Below, piece by piece: positions 1 to 9,051 of a DNA stretch of 64,000 bases. A program made the position numbers and the translations under genes. Source of the stretch: VRUE01 sp963774405. Its GTDB lineage: Bacteria > Actinomycetota > Thermoleophilia > Solirubrobacterales > 70-9. How positions within the stretch are numbered: the first letter of the stretch is position 1; each line of letters opens with the position of its first letter. The stretch is taken from positions 124,001 through 188,000 of the forward strand of contig CAVZEV010000009.1 in assembly GCA_963774405.1 (NCBI GenBank). The letters are read 5' to 3'. Below the pieces are notes generated by a model. It saw only the letters and a program-made list of their open reading frames with translations. It was not told where the DNA came from and did not search any database.

Positions 1-984
1 AGCGGGCGCCGAGATCGCCCAGTTCTTCGCCTCCTACGCCGAGGTCCGGCGCGAGGTCAGCGTCGCCAACTCAGAGGGCCTCTTCAGCGGCGATGACCGC
101 ACCCGCGTGCGGATCGGCGCCCAGGCGGTGGCGCGGCGCGAGGGCACGGTCGAGACCGGCGCCGAGACGCTCGGCGCCCACCGCGGCTTCGAGCTCTTCG
201 ACGACGACCCGGGCTCGATCGCCGAGGACGCGGCGCGCAAGGCGTTCACGCTGCTCGACGCCTGCCCGGCGCCGGCGGGCTCGATGCCGGTGGTCGTCGG
301 CGGCGGCTTCGGCGGCGTCCTCTTCCACGAGATGACCGGCCACGGGCTCGAGGCCGATCACATCCAGAAGGGCGCCAGCGTCTACGTCGGCAAGCTCGGC
401 GAGCAGGTCGCCCAGCCGCTGCTGACCGCCTACGACGACGGTCGCCTGCCGGGCGAGTGGGGCAGCGACGCGATCGACGACGAGGGCGTGCCGACCCAGA
501 AGACCCGGGTGATCGAGGAGGGGCGGCTGGTCGCCTACCTCTACGACGGCGTCACCGCCGGCGCGAAGGCGTCGCCTCGACCGGCAACGGCCGCCGCGAG
601 AGCTTCCGCCACCTGCCGGTGCCGCGCATGACCAACACCTACATCGCCCCCGGCGAGGCCGAGCCCGAGGCGATGATCGCCGAGGTCAAGCGCGGCTTCT
701 ACGCCGTCTCCTTCGCCGGCGGCCAGGTCGATCCGGCCACCGGCGACTTCGTCTTCGGCGTCTCCGAGGGCTACCTGATCGAGGCCGGCAAGGTCACCCG
801 TCCCTGCCGCGGCGCGACCCTGATCGGCAACTGCCTGGATGCGCTGGCGGCGATCGACGCGGTCGGCAACGACTTCGAGATGAAGACCGGCGTCTGCGGC
901 AAGGCCGGCCAGCGGGTGCCGGTGGGGACGGGTCAGGGCCACGTCCGCATCCAGGCGATGACCGTGGGGGGGACCGAGGTTTGA
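1..984 (+). pseudogene. tldD: TldD-type metalloprotease subunit, 5' truncated and frameshifted
   Basis: The gene enters from the left edge already in frame. TldD pairs with PmbA (TldE) as a zinc protease that trims peptides. The zinc motif HEMTGHGLEAD (HExxxH type) is encoded near 328-360. Downstream the family signature STGNGRRESF and RMTNTYI are present but in a different frame. The frame moves from the one ending in the stop at 631 to the one ending at 984, consistent with one missing base near 560-567. The stop overlaps the TTG start of pmbA. Without the break it would be an ordinary TldD. The break is either a real mutation or a sequence error; I cannot tell which. Confidence 0.85.
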
Positions 985-2364
985 TCGAGCCGGCGCGCCG
1001 GGCGGTCGAAGCGGCGACCGCGGCGGGGGCGAGTGACGCCGAGGCCTACGCGGCCGAGGACAGCAGCCGCGAGGTGCGCGCCCACGGCGGCGAGGTCGAG
1101 AGCCTCAGCGCCGCCACCCAGCGCGGCGTCGGCATCCGCGCCTGGATCGGCAAGCGGGTCGGCTACGCCTACGGCACCGATCTCTCCGCGGCCGGCGTGA
1201 GCGCGCTGGCGCAGCGCGCCGCCGAAGCCGCGCGCGTCGCCGACGAGGACGAGTTCGCCGGCCCGCCGGCCCCGTCTGGCGCTCCGGTGCGCCTTATCCC
1301 CGATATAGGGGGAAAAGCGCACCGGAAGCCGGGAGTGGGCTGAGCGATCCGACGCTGGGGGAGTGGGCGCCGGGGCGGCTTGCGGAGCTTGCTCTGGCGA
1401 TCGAGGCGGCGGCGCTGGCGGCGGACTCGCGGATCGCGGGGGTCGAGCAGGCGGTCTACGCCGATTCGGCCGAGAGCGTCGCGCTCGTCTCCTCGCTCGG
1501 GATCGAGGGCGAGTACTCGAGCTCGAGCTGTTACGGCTACGCCCAGGCCCTGGCGGAGGGCGAGGACGGTCGCGAGACCGGGCTCGGCTTCGACCTCGGC
1601 CGCGGGCCGGCGGCGCTCGACCCGGCCGCGATCGGTCGCGAGGGCGCCGAACGCGCGGCGGCGATGATCGGCGCCGTCAAGCCGCACTCGCGCTCCTGCC
1701 CGGTCGTCCTCGACCCCACCGTCGCGGCCAGCTTCGTCGCCCTGATCGGCCGGGGCCTGGCGGCGAGCGCGGTGCAGCGCGGGCGCTCCCCGTTCGCGGA
1801 GCAGATCGGCGCGGAGGTCGCCAACCCGGCGCTGGCGCTGCACGACGACGGCCTCGATCCCGAGGGCTTCGCCTCGGCCCCGTTCGACGCCGAGGGCGTG
1901 CCCCGGCGCCGCACGGCCCTGATCGAGGGCAAGCACCCTCCACACCTACCTCTACGACACCTACACGGCCAACCGCGGCGCTGCCGCCTCGACCGGCAAC
2001 GCCAGCCGCGGCAGCTACCGCACCCAGCCCTCGGTCTCGGCCTCGAACCTGATCGTCGCGCCGGGCGAGCTGGGCTTCGCCGAGCTCCTGGGCGAGGCCG
2101 GGGACGGCGTCTCGTCACCGACGTGGCCGGGCTGCACTCCGGCGTCAACCCGGTCACCGGGGTGTTCTCGGTGGGCGCCTCGGGGCGGGCGATCCGCGAC
2201 GGCGAGCCGGCCGAGCCGCTGCGCGAGTTCACGATCGCCGGCGACCTGGTCTCGATGCTGCGCGGCGTGCGGGCGGTCGGAGCCGACTCTCGCTGGGTGC
2301 CGTTTGGCGGCTCGGTGAGCACCCCTCGTTGCTCGTCGAGGCGATGACGGTCGCCGGATCCTGA
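981..2364 (+). pseudogene. pmbA: PmbA/TldE protease partner, disrupted by a palindromic insert and three further frame shifts
   Basis: Starts with TTG overlapping the tldD stop. The normal N-terminal part is readable to about 1275. A palindrome at 1283-1326 follows, and the family sequence resumes in another frame (SDPTLGEWAPGRLAEL from 1343). Later shifts occur near 1933 (one extra base before TLHTYLYDTYTANRG), near 2110 (one missing base before VTDVAGLHSGVNPVTGVF) and near 2320 (one missing base before the last residues, giving the stop at 2362-2364). The palindrome adds a number of bases that is not a multiple of three, so it alone breaks the gene. Partner of tldD; both subunits are broken. 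The three single-base shifts could be sequence errors. Confidence 0.8.
1283..1326. repeat. Palindromic element, family D, inside pmbA
   Basis: Arms TCCGGTGCGC / GCGCACCGGA, then TTATCCCC against GGGGGAAA around an ATAT centre. It shares CCGGTGCGCCTTATCCCC with the element at 55570-55624 and the outer arms with 52736-52782. The pmbA reading frame differs on its two sides. Confidence 0.85.
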
Positions 2365-2371
2365 GTCCCAT

Positions 2372-2443
2372 GCGCTTTTACGTCGCTGGGCACTGTTAGA
2401 TTGCCGCCGATTTCAAACTACCCATCGACGGAGGAGCTTCGAC
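2372..2443 (+). promoter_or_regulatory. Putative promoter and ribosome site of hup
   Basis: In the gap after pmbA, TTAGAT near 2396-2402 fits a -10 box, with a weak TTTTAC upstream at a short spacing. GGAGGAGC at about 2430 is a strong Shine-Dalgarno placed correctly for the GTG at 2444. The promoter is inferred; the ribosome site is clear. Confidence 0.45.
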
Positions 2444-2722
2444 GTGACTAAGGCTGAGTTTCTGGACCAACTTGCAGGCGACGAGCGGCTGGGCAGCAAG
2501 AAAGCCGCCAGCGACGCGGTTGACGCCGTGCTCGACGCGATCACCGACACGCTGAGCAGCGGTGGCGAAGTCAGCTTCACCGGCTTTGGCAAATTCCACG
2601 TCGCCGAGCGCGGTCCGCGCCAGGGCGTCAACCCCCGCACCGGCGAGCGGATCACGATCCCGGGCGGCAAGGTCCCCCGCTTCTCCGCCGGCTCGGCGCT
2701 GAAGACCAAGGTCAAAGGCTGA
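2444..2722 (+). CDS. hup: HU-family DNA-binding protein
   Basis: 92 residues, the normal HU size. It opens MTKAEFLDQLAG and carries the HU signature: GEVSFTGFGKF, then the DNA-binding arm with RNPRTGE-like VNPRTGERITIPGGKVPRF, and a C-terminal lysine-containing end. It lacks the long lysine/alanine tail of some mycobacterial HU proteins. GTG start behind a strong GGAGGAGC. It bends and compacts DNA as a dimer in the nucleoid. The next gene, pyrF, begins immediately at its stop, so the two may share a transcript. Confidence 0.95.
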   Translation: MTKAEFLDQLAGDERLGSKKAASDAVDAVLDAITDTLSSGGEVSFTGFGKFHVAERGPRQGVNPRTGERITIPGGKVPRFSAGSALKTKVKG

Positions 2723-3609
2723 GCGGCACAGAGCCCTTTGCGGATCGGCTGGCGGCGCTCGTCGATGAGCGCCGCAGCCAGATCTGCCTTGGCCTCGACC
2801 CGGATCCGTCGAAGCTCTCCGGGTCCGCGCCTGACGTTCCCACCGCCTCGGCCGCAGAGCGCGCGGCCGCGGCGGTGGTCGCGCACTGTCGCTTGCTGAT
2901 CGAACAGGCCGGTCCGGCCTGCGTCGCGGTCAAGCCCCAGCTCGCCTGCTTCGAGCGACTCGGGGCGCCCGGCTGGGCGGCCCTGAGTGAGGTCTGCGCG
3001 GCGGCCGGCGAGGCCGGCCTGCTCGTCCTCGCCGACGGCAAGCGCGGCGATGTGCCCGTCACCGCGGCGGCCTATGCCCAGGCCCTGGTCGGCGAGACGC
3101 CGACGCCCTGGGGGCCGGTACCCGGGCTTGGCGCCGATGCCTTCACCACCAATCCGCTGCTCGGCGGCGACGCTCTCGAGCCGCTGGTCGCGGCGGCAGA
3201 GGCGGCCGGGGCAGGCGTATTCGCGCTGGTGCGGACGAGCAACCCCGGCGCCGCCGATGTCCAGGACCGCCCCGCACCCGATCGGCCGCTGCACGAGCGG
3301 CTCGCCGAGCTGGTCGACGGCCTGGCGCCGCGGCTGCTCGGCGAGAGCGGCCTGAGCGGGATGGGCGCCGTGGTCGGCGCCACCGCGCCCGAGCACATCG
3401 GCCGCCTGCGCGCGCTGATGCCGCGCTCGATCTTCCTCATTCCCGGCGTCGGTGCCCAGGGTGGGCGGCCCGACGCGCTCGGGCCCGCCTTCAGCGCCGG
3501 GCCTGCCGCGGCCCTGGTCGCTGCCTCGCGCGGCATCGCCGCCGCGGAGGACCCGGGGGTGGCGGCAGAGAACCTACGCAGTGCGGTCTGGGACGTTTCG
3601 ACCGCCTAA
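2719..3609 (+). CDS. pyrF: Orotidine 5'-phosphate decarboxylase (PyrF, long type)
   Basis: Converts OMP to UMP, the last step of de novo pyrimidine synthesis. The frame reads FADRLAALVDERRSQICLGLDPDP at its start, then KPQLACFERLG, the catalytic-lysine loop LADGKRGDVP, and the phosphate-binding end FLIPGVGAQGG. This is the mycobacterial-type enzyme of roughly 270-300 residues. The N-terminal family sequence is open upstream to the hup stop, but no ATG, GTG or TTG precedes it. I placed the start at a CTG (2719) overlapping the hup stop. The first usual codon, GTG at 2875, would remove the LGLDPD active-site strand and is therefore unlikely. Confidence 0.85.
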   Translation: MSGTEPFADRLAALVDERRSQICLGLDPDPSKLSGSAPDVPTASAAERAAAAVVAHCRLLIEQAGPACVAVKPQLACFERLGAPGWAALSEVCAAAGEAGLLVLADGKRGDVPVTAAAYAQALVGETPTPWGPVPGLGADAFTTNPLLGGDALEPLVAAAEAAGAGVFALVRTSNPGAADVQDRPAPDRPLHERLAELVDGLAPRLLGESGLSGMGAVVGATAPEHIGRLRALMPRSIFLIPGVGAQGGRPDALGPAFSAGPAAALVAASRGIAAAEDPGVAAENLRSAVWDVSTA

Positions 3610-3666
3610 AACTGCTCTGACCGTATATACGATCTGCGGCGCCCATCCGATCGCCGCCCGAGTCCA

Positions 3667-3987
3667 ATGAACAAGCGCACCTCAACCTCCGCCCGGGTCC
3701 TCGCGGTGACCGCCCTGGTCATCGCCTTCGTCGTCGCGATCGTCGCGATCAGCGGCGGCCTGGGCGGCGGTGGCTCAAGCAACGGCTCGGGCAACGGCAA
3801 GCACGCCGGCAAGCAGCACCACAAGCCGCGTCCCAAGCACATCCCCGCCACCTACGAAGTCCAGTACGGCGACACCCTGATCTCGATCGCCCACCACACC
3901 GGCGTGCCGGTGAGGACGATCGAACGGCTCAATCCCGAAGTCGACCCGCAGATCCTCGTCGCCGGCGAAGAGCTGAAGCTGAGGTGA
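3667..3987 (+). CDS. Membrane-anchored LysM domain protein
   Basis: 106 residues. A single N-terminal membrane segment (about 12-30) is followed by a Gly/Ser and His/Lys-rich linker. A LysM module (about 60-105) follows, with YEVQYGDTLISIAHHTGVP and ERLNPEVDPQILVAGEELKL. LysM binds peptidoglycan, so the protein probably sits on the outer face of the membrane. Its stop overlaps the GTG of the D,D-carboxypeptidase, which suggests coupled translation and a shared role in the wall. No catalytic domain is visible. Confidence 0.85.
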   Translation: MNKRTSTSARVLAVTALVIAFVVAIVAISGGLGGGGSSNGSGNGKHAGKQHHKPRPKHIPATYEVQYGDTLISIAHHTGVPVRTIERLNPEVDPQILVAGEELKLR

Positions 3988-5165
3988 GGCGCCGCCTCGC
4001 CGGCGCCCTGCTGGCGGCGCTGCTGCTCGTCCTGGCGCTGCCGTCGCCCGGCCTCGCCAAGGGCCCCCGGATCGAGGCGCGCTCCTGGGCCCTGATCGAC
4101 GCCGGCAGCGGCGACGTCCTCGTCTCCCACGCCGCCAGGCGCCGGCTGCCGATCGCCAGCACGACCAAGCTGATGACCGCCTGGGTGGTGCTGCACGAGC
4201 TGCCGCTCGACCGCATCGTCCGCGCCGCTCCCTATGAAGCCGAATACGGCGAGTCGCTGCTGGGGCTGCGCCCGGGGCAGCGGATCAGCGTGCGCGACCT
4301 GCTCTACGGGCTGATCCTGCGCAGCGGCAACGACGCCGCCTACGACCTGGCGCTTGCCGCCGCCGGCTCGGAGCGGCGCTTCGTCGCCGAGATGAACCGC
4401 TACGCGGCCGCACTCGGCCTCACCGATACCCACTACGCCAACCCGATCGGCCTCGACCAGCGGGGCAACTACTCGAGCGCCGCCGACCTGGCGACCCTGA
4501 CCAGGCACCTGCTGGCGAACCCGGCCTTCGCCAGGATCGCCGACTCGCGCAGCGCCGTGCTGCGCAGCGTCCAGCCGCGCCGCCGGATCACGACGATCAA
4601 CGAGCTGCTGCGCATGGCCCCATGGGTGACCGGGGTGAAGACCGGCCACACCTTCGGCGCCCTCTACGTCCTCGTCGGCTCGGGGCAGCGCAAGGGGGTC
4701 AAGCTGATCTCGGTCGCCGTAGGGGCGCCGACCGACGAAGACCGCTTCGTCGACAACATCGACCTGCTCGACTACGGCTTCACGCTCTACAAGCGGCGGG
4801 TTCCGATCGAGGCGGGCGCCACGCTCGCCCGGCCGGCGATTCGCTACGGCGAGGGCAAGCTGCCGCTGCGCGCCGCCCGCAGCGTCGCCGTCGGCGTGCG
4901 CAAGGGGCAGCGGATGAGCGTCGTCGTCAACGCCCCCGGCGAGGTCGAGGGACCGATCGAGCGCGGCGCGGCGCTGGGGCGGGCGAGCGTCTACGTCGAG
5001 GGGCGCAGGGTTGCCTCGCTGCCGCTGCGCGCCGCGCACCCGGTCGCCAAGGCGAGCCTGCTCGATCGAGCCCGGGATTTCCTCGATGACGAGAAGATTC
5101 CCGTCGGCATCGCCCTTTGCGTGATACTGATTGGAGCAGTGCTCCTGAGGCGCTTCTCACGATGA
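3984..5165 (+). CDS. dacB: D-alanyl-D-alanine carboxypeptidase (PBP5/6, peptidase S11)
   Basis: 393 residues. A signal peptide (about 1-25) leads into the S11 domain with all three active-site motifs: STTK, SGN and KTG (in GVKTGHTFG). A C-terminal beta-rich domain follows, then a membrane anchor (IPVGIALCVILIGAVLL) ending in basic residues. It removes the terminal D-Ala of peptidoglycan stem peptides outside the membrane. GTG start overlaps the LysM gene, and its stop overlaps the ATG of the next kinase gene. The exact paralogue name is uncertain. Confidence 0.92.
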   Translation: MRRRLAGALLAALLLVLALPSPGLAKGPRIEARSWALIDAGSGDVLVSHAARRRLPIASTTKLMTAWVVLHELPLDRIVRAAPYEAEYGESLLGLRPGQRISVRDLLYGLILRSGNDAAYDLALAAAGSERRFVAEMNRYAAALGLTDTHYANPIGLDQRGNYSSAADLATLTRHLLANPAFARIADSRSAVLRSVQPRRRITTINELLRMAPWVTGVKTGHTFGALYVLVGSGQRKGVKLISVAVGAPTDEDRFVDNIDLLDYGFTLYKRRVPIEAGATLARPAIRYGEGKLPLRAARSVAVGVRKGQRMSVVVNAPGEVEGPIERGAALGRASVYVEGRRVASLPLRAAHPVAKASLLDRARDFLDDEKIPVGIALCVILIGAVLLRRFSR

Positions 5166-6118
5166 TCCTCACCGTCACGCTCAACGCCGCGATCGACCGC
5201 ACCGTTGCGGTCCCCAACTTCCGTCTCGGCCATCGCCACCGGGCGGTCGAGACCCGCACCGTCGCCGGCGGCAAGGGGATCAACGTCGCCCGTGCCCTGA
5301 AGCTGCTCGGCCGGCCGGTGATCGCCACCGGCTTCGCCGGCGGCCCGACCGGCAACCGGCTGCTCGAACAGCTGCGCTCAGAAGCGGTCCTGACCGACTT
5401 CACCCGGATCGCCGCCGAGACCCGGATCAACCTCGCCGTGATCGATCCCACCTCCGGCGAGCAGACCGAGATCAACGAGCGCGGCCCGGCGGTCAGCCCC
5501 GAGGAGGTCGAGGCCTTCGTGCGCCGCGTCGGCTACCTCGCCGACGGCGCCGAGCTCTGCGTCCTCGCCGGCACCCTGCCGCCCGGCGCCGGCGACGACC
5601 TCTACGCCCGCCTGGTCAAGGACCTCGGCGAGCGCGGCCTGCCGGTCGTGCTCGACGCCGAGGGCGAGGCGATGATGGCCGGCCTGCGCGCCGGCGCCTC
5701 GATCGTCACCCCCAACGAGCGCGAGGCCGAGGAGCTGGTCGGCCAGGAGTTCGCCGATCGCGACGACCTGATCCAGGGCCTCGCCGAGTTGGTCCGGCTC
5801 GGCGCCGGCGAGGCCGCGATCACCCGGCCCGACGGCTGCGTCGCGGTGATCGGAAACGGCTCTGAGCAGCGCTTTCTCGAGGTGCGGACCGAGCCGTTGG
5901 ACCCGGTCTCCACGGTCGGCTCCGGCGACGCCTTCCTGGCCGGCTACGTCGCCGCCCGCTACGACGGCAGGGAGACCGACGAGTGCCTCGCCTACGGGGT
6001 CGCCTGCGGCGCCGAGTCGACCCAGCACTTCGGCGCCGGCACGGTGGACCGCAACCAGGTCGAGCGCCTGCTCGGCGAGGTCCACGTCCAGGATTTGGAG
6101 GTCCCCGCCGAAGTGTAG
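5162..6118 (+). CDS. PfkB-family hexose kinase, 1-phosphofructokinase type
   Basis: 318 residues from the ATG at 5162, which overlaps the upstream stop. The ribokinase/PfkB fold is clear: MILTVTLNAAIDRT at the start, GGKGINVARALKLLG, and the C-terminal anion-hole/catalytic motif VSTVGSGDAFLAGY with the catalytic Asp. The sequence resembles 1-phosphofructokinase and tagatose-6-phosphate kinase, which phosphorylate a sugar phosphate with ATP. The substrate cannot be settled. No sugar transporter is adjacent, so a link to a PTS is not supported here. Confidence 0.88.
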   Translation: MILTVTLNAAIDRTVAVPNFRLGHRHRAVETRTVAGGKGINVARALKLLGRPVIATGFAGGPTGNRLLEQLRSEAVLTDFTRIAAETRINLAVIDPTSGEQTEINERGPAVSPEEVEAFVRRVGYLADGAELCVLAGTLPPGAGDDLYARLVKDLGERGLPVVLDAEGEAMMAGLRAGASIVTPNEREAEELVGQEFADRDDLIQGLAELVRLGAGEAAITRPDGCVAVIGNGSEQRFLEVRTEPLDPVSTVGSGDAFLAGYVAARYDGRETDECLAYGVACGAESTQHFGAGTVDRNQVERLLGEVHVQDLEVPAEV

Positions 6119-6152
6119 GCTGGGTTTTCAACGCCACCCTGGAGGACACTAA

Positions 6153-7358
6153 TTGGAGATCGACATCGGTCGAGGCAAGAAGGGGCGGCGCGCCTACGGA
6201 TTCGATGACATCGCGATCGTTCCGTCGCGCCGCACCCGCGACCCTGACGACATTGACATCAGCTGGACCCTTGGCCCCTATCGCTTCGAGCTGCCGTTGG
6301 TCGCCTCGGCGATGGACGGGGTCGTCAGCCCCGATACCGCCGTGCTCGTCAACGAGCTGGGCGGTCTGGGCGTGCTCAACCTGGAGGGCATCTGGGCTCG
6401 CTTCGAGAACGCCGAGGAGCGCTTGGAGCAGATCGCCGCCGCGCCCAAGCACGAAGCGACGCGGCTGATGCAGGAGATCTACACCGAGCCGGTCAAGCCG
6501 GAGCTGATCGGCAAGCGGATCGCTGAAATCAAGGAGCGGGGGGCGGTCGCCTGCGGTTCGCTGACGCCGCAGAAAGTGCGCGAGCACTACGAGATCGCGG
6601 TCGAGGCCGGGATCGACATCCTCGTCATCCAGGGCACGGTGATCTCCGCCGAACACGTCTCGACCACGGTCGAGCCGCTCAACCTGAAGGAGTTCATCGC
6701 CGAGGTGCCGGTGCCGACTGTGGTCGGCGGCTGCGCCTCCTACTCGACCGGCCTGCACCTGATGCGGACCGGCGCGGTCGGTGTGCTCGTCGGGGTCGGC
6801 CCCGGCGCCGCCTGCACCACCCGCGGCGTGCTCGGCATCGGCGTGCCCCAGGCGACGGCGATCGCCGACGTCGCGGCCGCCCGTTCGCAGCACATGCTGG
6901 AGACCGGCGAGTACGTCAACGTGATCGCCGACGGCGGCATGCGCACCGGCGGCGACGTCTCCAAGGCGATCGCCTGCGGCGCCGACGCGGTGATGGTCGG
7001 CTCGCCCCTGGCCCGTGCCAAGGAGGCTCCTGGCCGCGGCTTCCACTGGGGGATGGCGACCTTCCATCCCTCGCTGCCGCGCGGCACCCGCGTCTCGACC
7101 CGCCAGGACGGGACGATGGAGGAGATCCTGCTCGGCCCCGCCCAGGAGAACGACGGCACCTTCAACCTGATGGGGGCGCTGAAGACCTCGATGGCGACCA
7201 CCGGCTACGAGGACATCCGCTCCTTCCAGCGGGCCGAGGTGATGGTCGCGCCTGCCCTGATGAGCGAGGGGAAGAAGCTGCAGAACGAGCAGCAGGTGGG
7301 GATGGGGTCGAACGGTCGGGCGGCTGTGTCCGCAGGGGTCGCTGTATCGGATGACTGA
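6153..7358 (+). CDS. guaB3: GuaB3-type IMP dehydrogenase/GMP reductase family protein
   Basis: 401 residues, TTG start behind TGGAGGAC. The TIM-barrel core of the IMPDH family is present with the active-site loop GPGAACTTRGVLGIGVPQ. NVIADGGMRTGGDVSKAIACGADAV is also present, broken into flavin/phosphate-site strands. There is no CBS pair, matching the GuaB3 branch found beside guaB/guaA in actinobacteria. It lies directly before guaA (8-base overlap), pointing to guanine nucleotide metabolism. The reaction is uncertain: cyanobacterial members have been reported to act as GMP reductases, so annotation as plain IMP dehydrogenase would be unsafe. Confidence 0.9.
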   Translation: MEIDIGRGKKGRRAYGFDDIAIVPSRRTRDPDDIDISWTLGPYRFELPLVASAMDGVVSPDTAVLVNELGGLGVLNLEGIWARFENAEERLEQIAAAPKHEATRLMQEIYTEPVKPELIGKRIAEIKERGAVACGSLTPQKVREHYEIAVEAGIDILVIQGTVISAEHVSTTVEPLNLKEFIAEVPVPTVVGGCASYSTGLHLMRTGAVGVLVGVGPGAACTTRGVLGIGVPQATAIADVAAARSQHMLETGEYVNVIADGGMRTGGDVSKAIACGADAVMVGSPLARAKEAPGRGFHWGMATFHPSLPRGTRVSTRQDGTMEEILLGPAQENDGTFNLMGALKTSMATTGYEDIRSFQRAEVMVAPALMSEGKKLQNEQQVGMGSNGRAAVSAGVAVSDD

Positions 7359-9012
7359 CCGCCGGGGAGCGACCACCTCGGCGGGTCCTGTCGCCGCAGG
7401 GAACCCCCCACCGCCTCCGGTAGCTAAAGCTTCCTCGGCGGCGGGCGCCCCTACGGCGCCACCCCCCGAGGTGGTCGCTCACGAGGAGGTCCTGGTTCTC
7501 GATTTCGGCGGGCAGTATTCGCAGCTGATCGCTCGGCGCATTCGCGAGTGCGGGGTGTTCGCCGAGTTGCTGCCGTCGAGCACTCCGCTGGAGAAGATTC
7601 GTGAGCGGGCTCCCAAGGGGCTTGTGCTCTCCGGCGGGCCCGCTTCTGTCTATGAGGTCAATGCTCCGGCGTTTCCTACGGAGCTGCTGGATCTGGGGAT
7701 TCCGCTGCTGGGGATCTGTTACGGGATGCAGGCGATGGTCCAGGCGCTGGGGGGGAGGGTCGAGGCGGCCGAGTCGGGGGAGTTCGGGCGGACCGATTTG
7801 ACGCTCACCGACGGTGGTGGCGAGTTGCTCGCCGGGCTGCCTGAGGAGCAGCACTGTTGGATGAGTCATCGCGATGCGGTGTTCGAGCCGCCGGAGGGGT
7901 TCACGGCGCTTGCTTCGAGCCCTGGCTCGCCGGTGGCCGCCTGTGAGTACCCCGACCGCGGCCTCTACGGGATCCAGTTCCACCCCGAGGTCGTGCACAC
8001 GCCCTACGGGACCGAGATCCTCACGCGTTTCCTGCGCGACGTTGCCGGCTGCGTCGAGCAGTGGTCGCCGCAATCGGTGATCGCCGAACAGGTGGCGAAG
8101 ATCCAAGCGCAGGTGGGGGAGGGGCGGGTGATCTGCGGGCTCTCCGGCGGTGTCGACTCCTCGGTCGCGGCGCTGCTGGTGCACAAGGCGATCGGCGAGC
8201 AGCTCACCTGCGTCTTCGTCGATCACGGCCTGATGCGGCTGAACGAGGCCGAGCAGGTGGTCGCCGCGTTCGAGCAGTTCGGCATCCCGCTGGTCCACGT
8301 CGAGGCCGAGCAGCGCTTCCTCGACAAGCTTGCCGGCCAGGACGACCCCGAGCGCAAGCGCAAGATCATCGGCGAGGAGTTCATCCGCGTCTTCGAGGAG
8401 GAGGCGGCCAAGCTCGAGGACGCCGCCTACCTGGTCCAGGGCACGCTCTACTCCGATGTGATCGAGTCCGGCGGCAGCGACAACGCGGCGACGATCAAGT
8501 CCCATCACAACGTCGGCGGCCTGCCCGAGGGCCTCGAGTTCGAGCTGGTCGAGCCGCTGCGGATGCTGTTCAAGGACGAGGTCCGCGCGGTCGGCGCCGA
8601 GCTCGGCCTGCCCGAGCGGATGGTCTGGCGCCAGCCCTTTCCCGGCCCCGGCCTGGCGATCCGCATCGTCGGCGGCGAGGTCAACAAGGAGCGGCTCGAC
8701 ATCCTCCGCGCCGCCGACGCGATCCTGCAGGAGGAGATCCGCGCCGCCGACCTCTACCGCCGGCTCTGGCAGTCCTTCTGCGTGCTGCCGGTCGTGCGCT
8801 CGGTCGGCGTCCAGGGCGACGGCCGCACCTACGCCTACCCGATCGTGATCCGCGCCGTCACCTCCGACGACGCGATGACCGCCGACTGGGCCCGCCTCCC
8901 CTACGACCTGCTTGAGCGCGTCTCCAACCGCATCATCAACGAGATCACCGACGTGAACCGAGTGGCGCTCGACATCTCCTCCAAGCCCCCGGCCACGATC
9001 GAGTGGGAGTAG
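7351..9012 (+). CDS. guaA: GMP synthase (glutamine-hydrolysing) with a palindrome-encoded N-terminal extension
   Basis: Makes GMP from XMP, ATP and glutamine. The class I amidotransferase domain starts at about residue 46 (VLVLDFGGQYSQLIARRI), with nucleophile motif GICYGMQ and FHPEV. The ATP-pyrophosphatase domain has SGGVDSSV, and the dimerisation domain ends DISSKPPATIEWE. Length is 553 residues against about 515-525 for the family. The surplus lies in residues 1-45, a Pro/Ala-rich stretch encoded by the palindromic element at 7367-7480. The ATG at 7351 overlaps guaB3. A GTG at 7471 inside the right arm could be an alternative start giving a near-normal protein. Confidence 0.96.
   Translation: MTDRRGATTSAGPVAAGNPPPPPVAKASSAAGAPTAPPPEVVAHEEVLVLDFGGQYSQLIARRIRECGVFAELLPSSTPLEKIRERAPKGLVLSGGPASVYEVNAPAFPTELLDLGIPLLGICYGMQAMVQALGGRVEAAESGEFGRTDLTLTDGGGELLAGLPEEQHCWMSHRDAVFEPPEGFTALASSPGSPVAACEYPDRGLYGIQFHPEVVHTPYGTEILTRFLRDVAGCVEQWSPQSVIAEQVAKIQAQVGEGRVICGLSGGVDSSVAALLVHKAIGEQLTCVFVDHGLMRLNEAEQVVAAFEQFGIPLVHVEAEQRFLDKLAGQDDPERKRKIIGEEFIRVFEEEAAKLEDAAYLVQGTLYSDVIESGGSDNAATIKSHHNVGGLPEGLEFELVEPLRMLFKDEVRAVGAELGLPERMVWRQPFPGPGLAIRIVGGEVNKERLDILRAADAILQEEIRAADLYRRLWQSFCVLPVVRSVGVQGDGRTYAYPIVIRAVTSDDAMTADWARLPYDLLERVSNRIINEITDVNRVALDISSKPPATIEWE
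7367..7480. repeat. Palindromic element, family E, at the 5' end of guaA
   Basis: Arms at 7367-7386 and 7461-7480 match at 19 of 20 positions. The 74-base centre contains small hairpins of its own (CCTG/CAGG, AGCT/AGCT, GGCGCC/GGCGCC). The string CGGCGGGTCCTGTCGC (7379-7394) recurs exactly in the N-terminal extension of rpsI (11543-11558) and is read in the same frame, encoding AGPVA in both. Confidence 0.85.
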
Positions 9013-9051
9013 CCGCAAACGCCGTTCTGGGCTTCGATCTCGATTCTCGGT

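Noticed and set aside
3610..3666. A family C-like palindrome around CCGTATATACG
   Set aside because: It has a symmetric TATATA centre but no arms and lacks the GTC/GTC flanks; more likely a promoter box.
7387..7460. The roughly 70-base centres of long palindromes as hidden tRNAs
   Set aside because: Their size is similar to a tRNA, but none has a T arm GGTTCGA motif or an acceptor/anticodon arrangement.
7162..9018. A 618-codon minus-strand frame over guaA
   Set aside because: Fully antisense to the certain guaA gene and low in recognisable structure.
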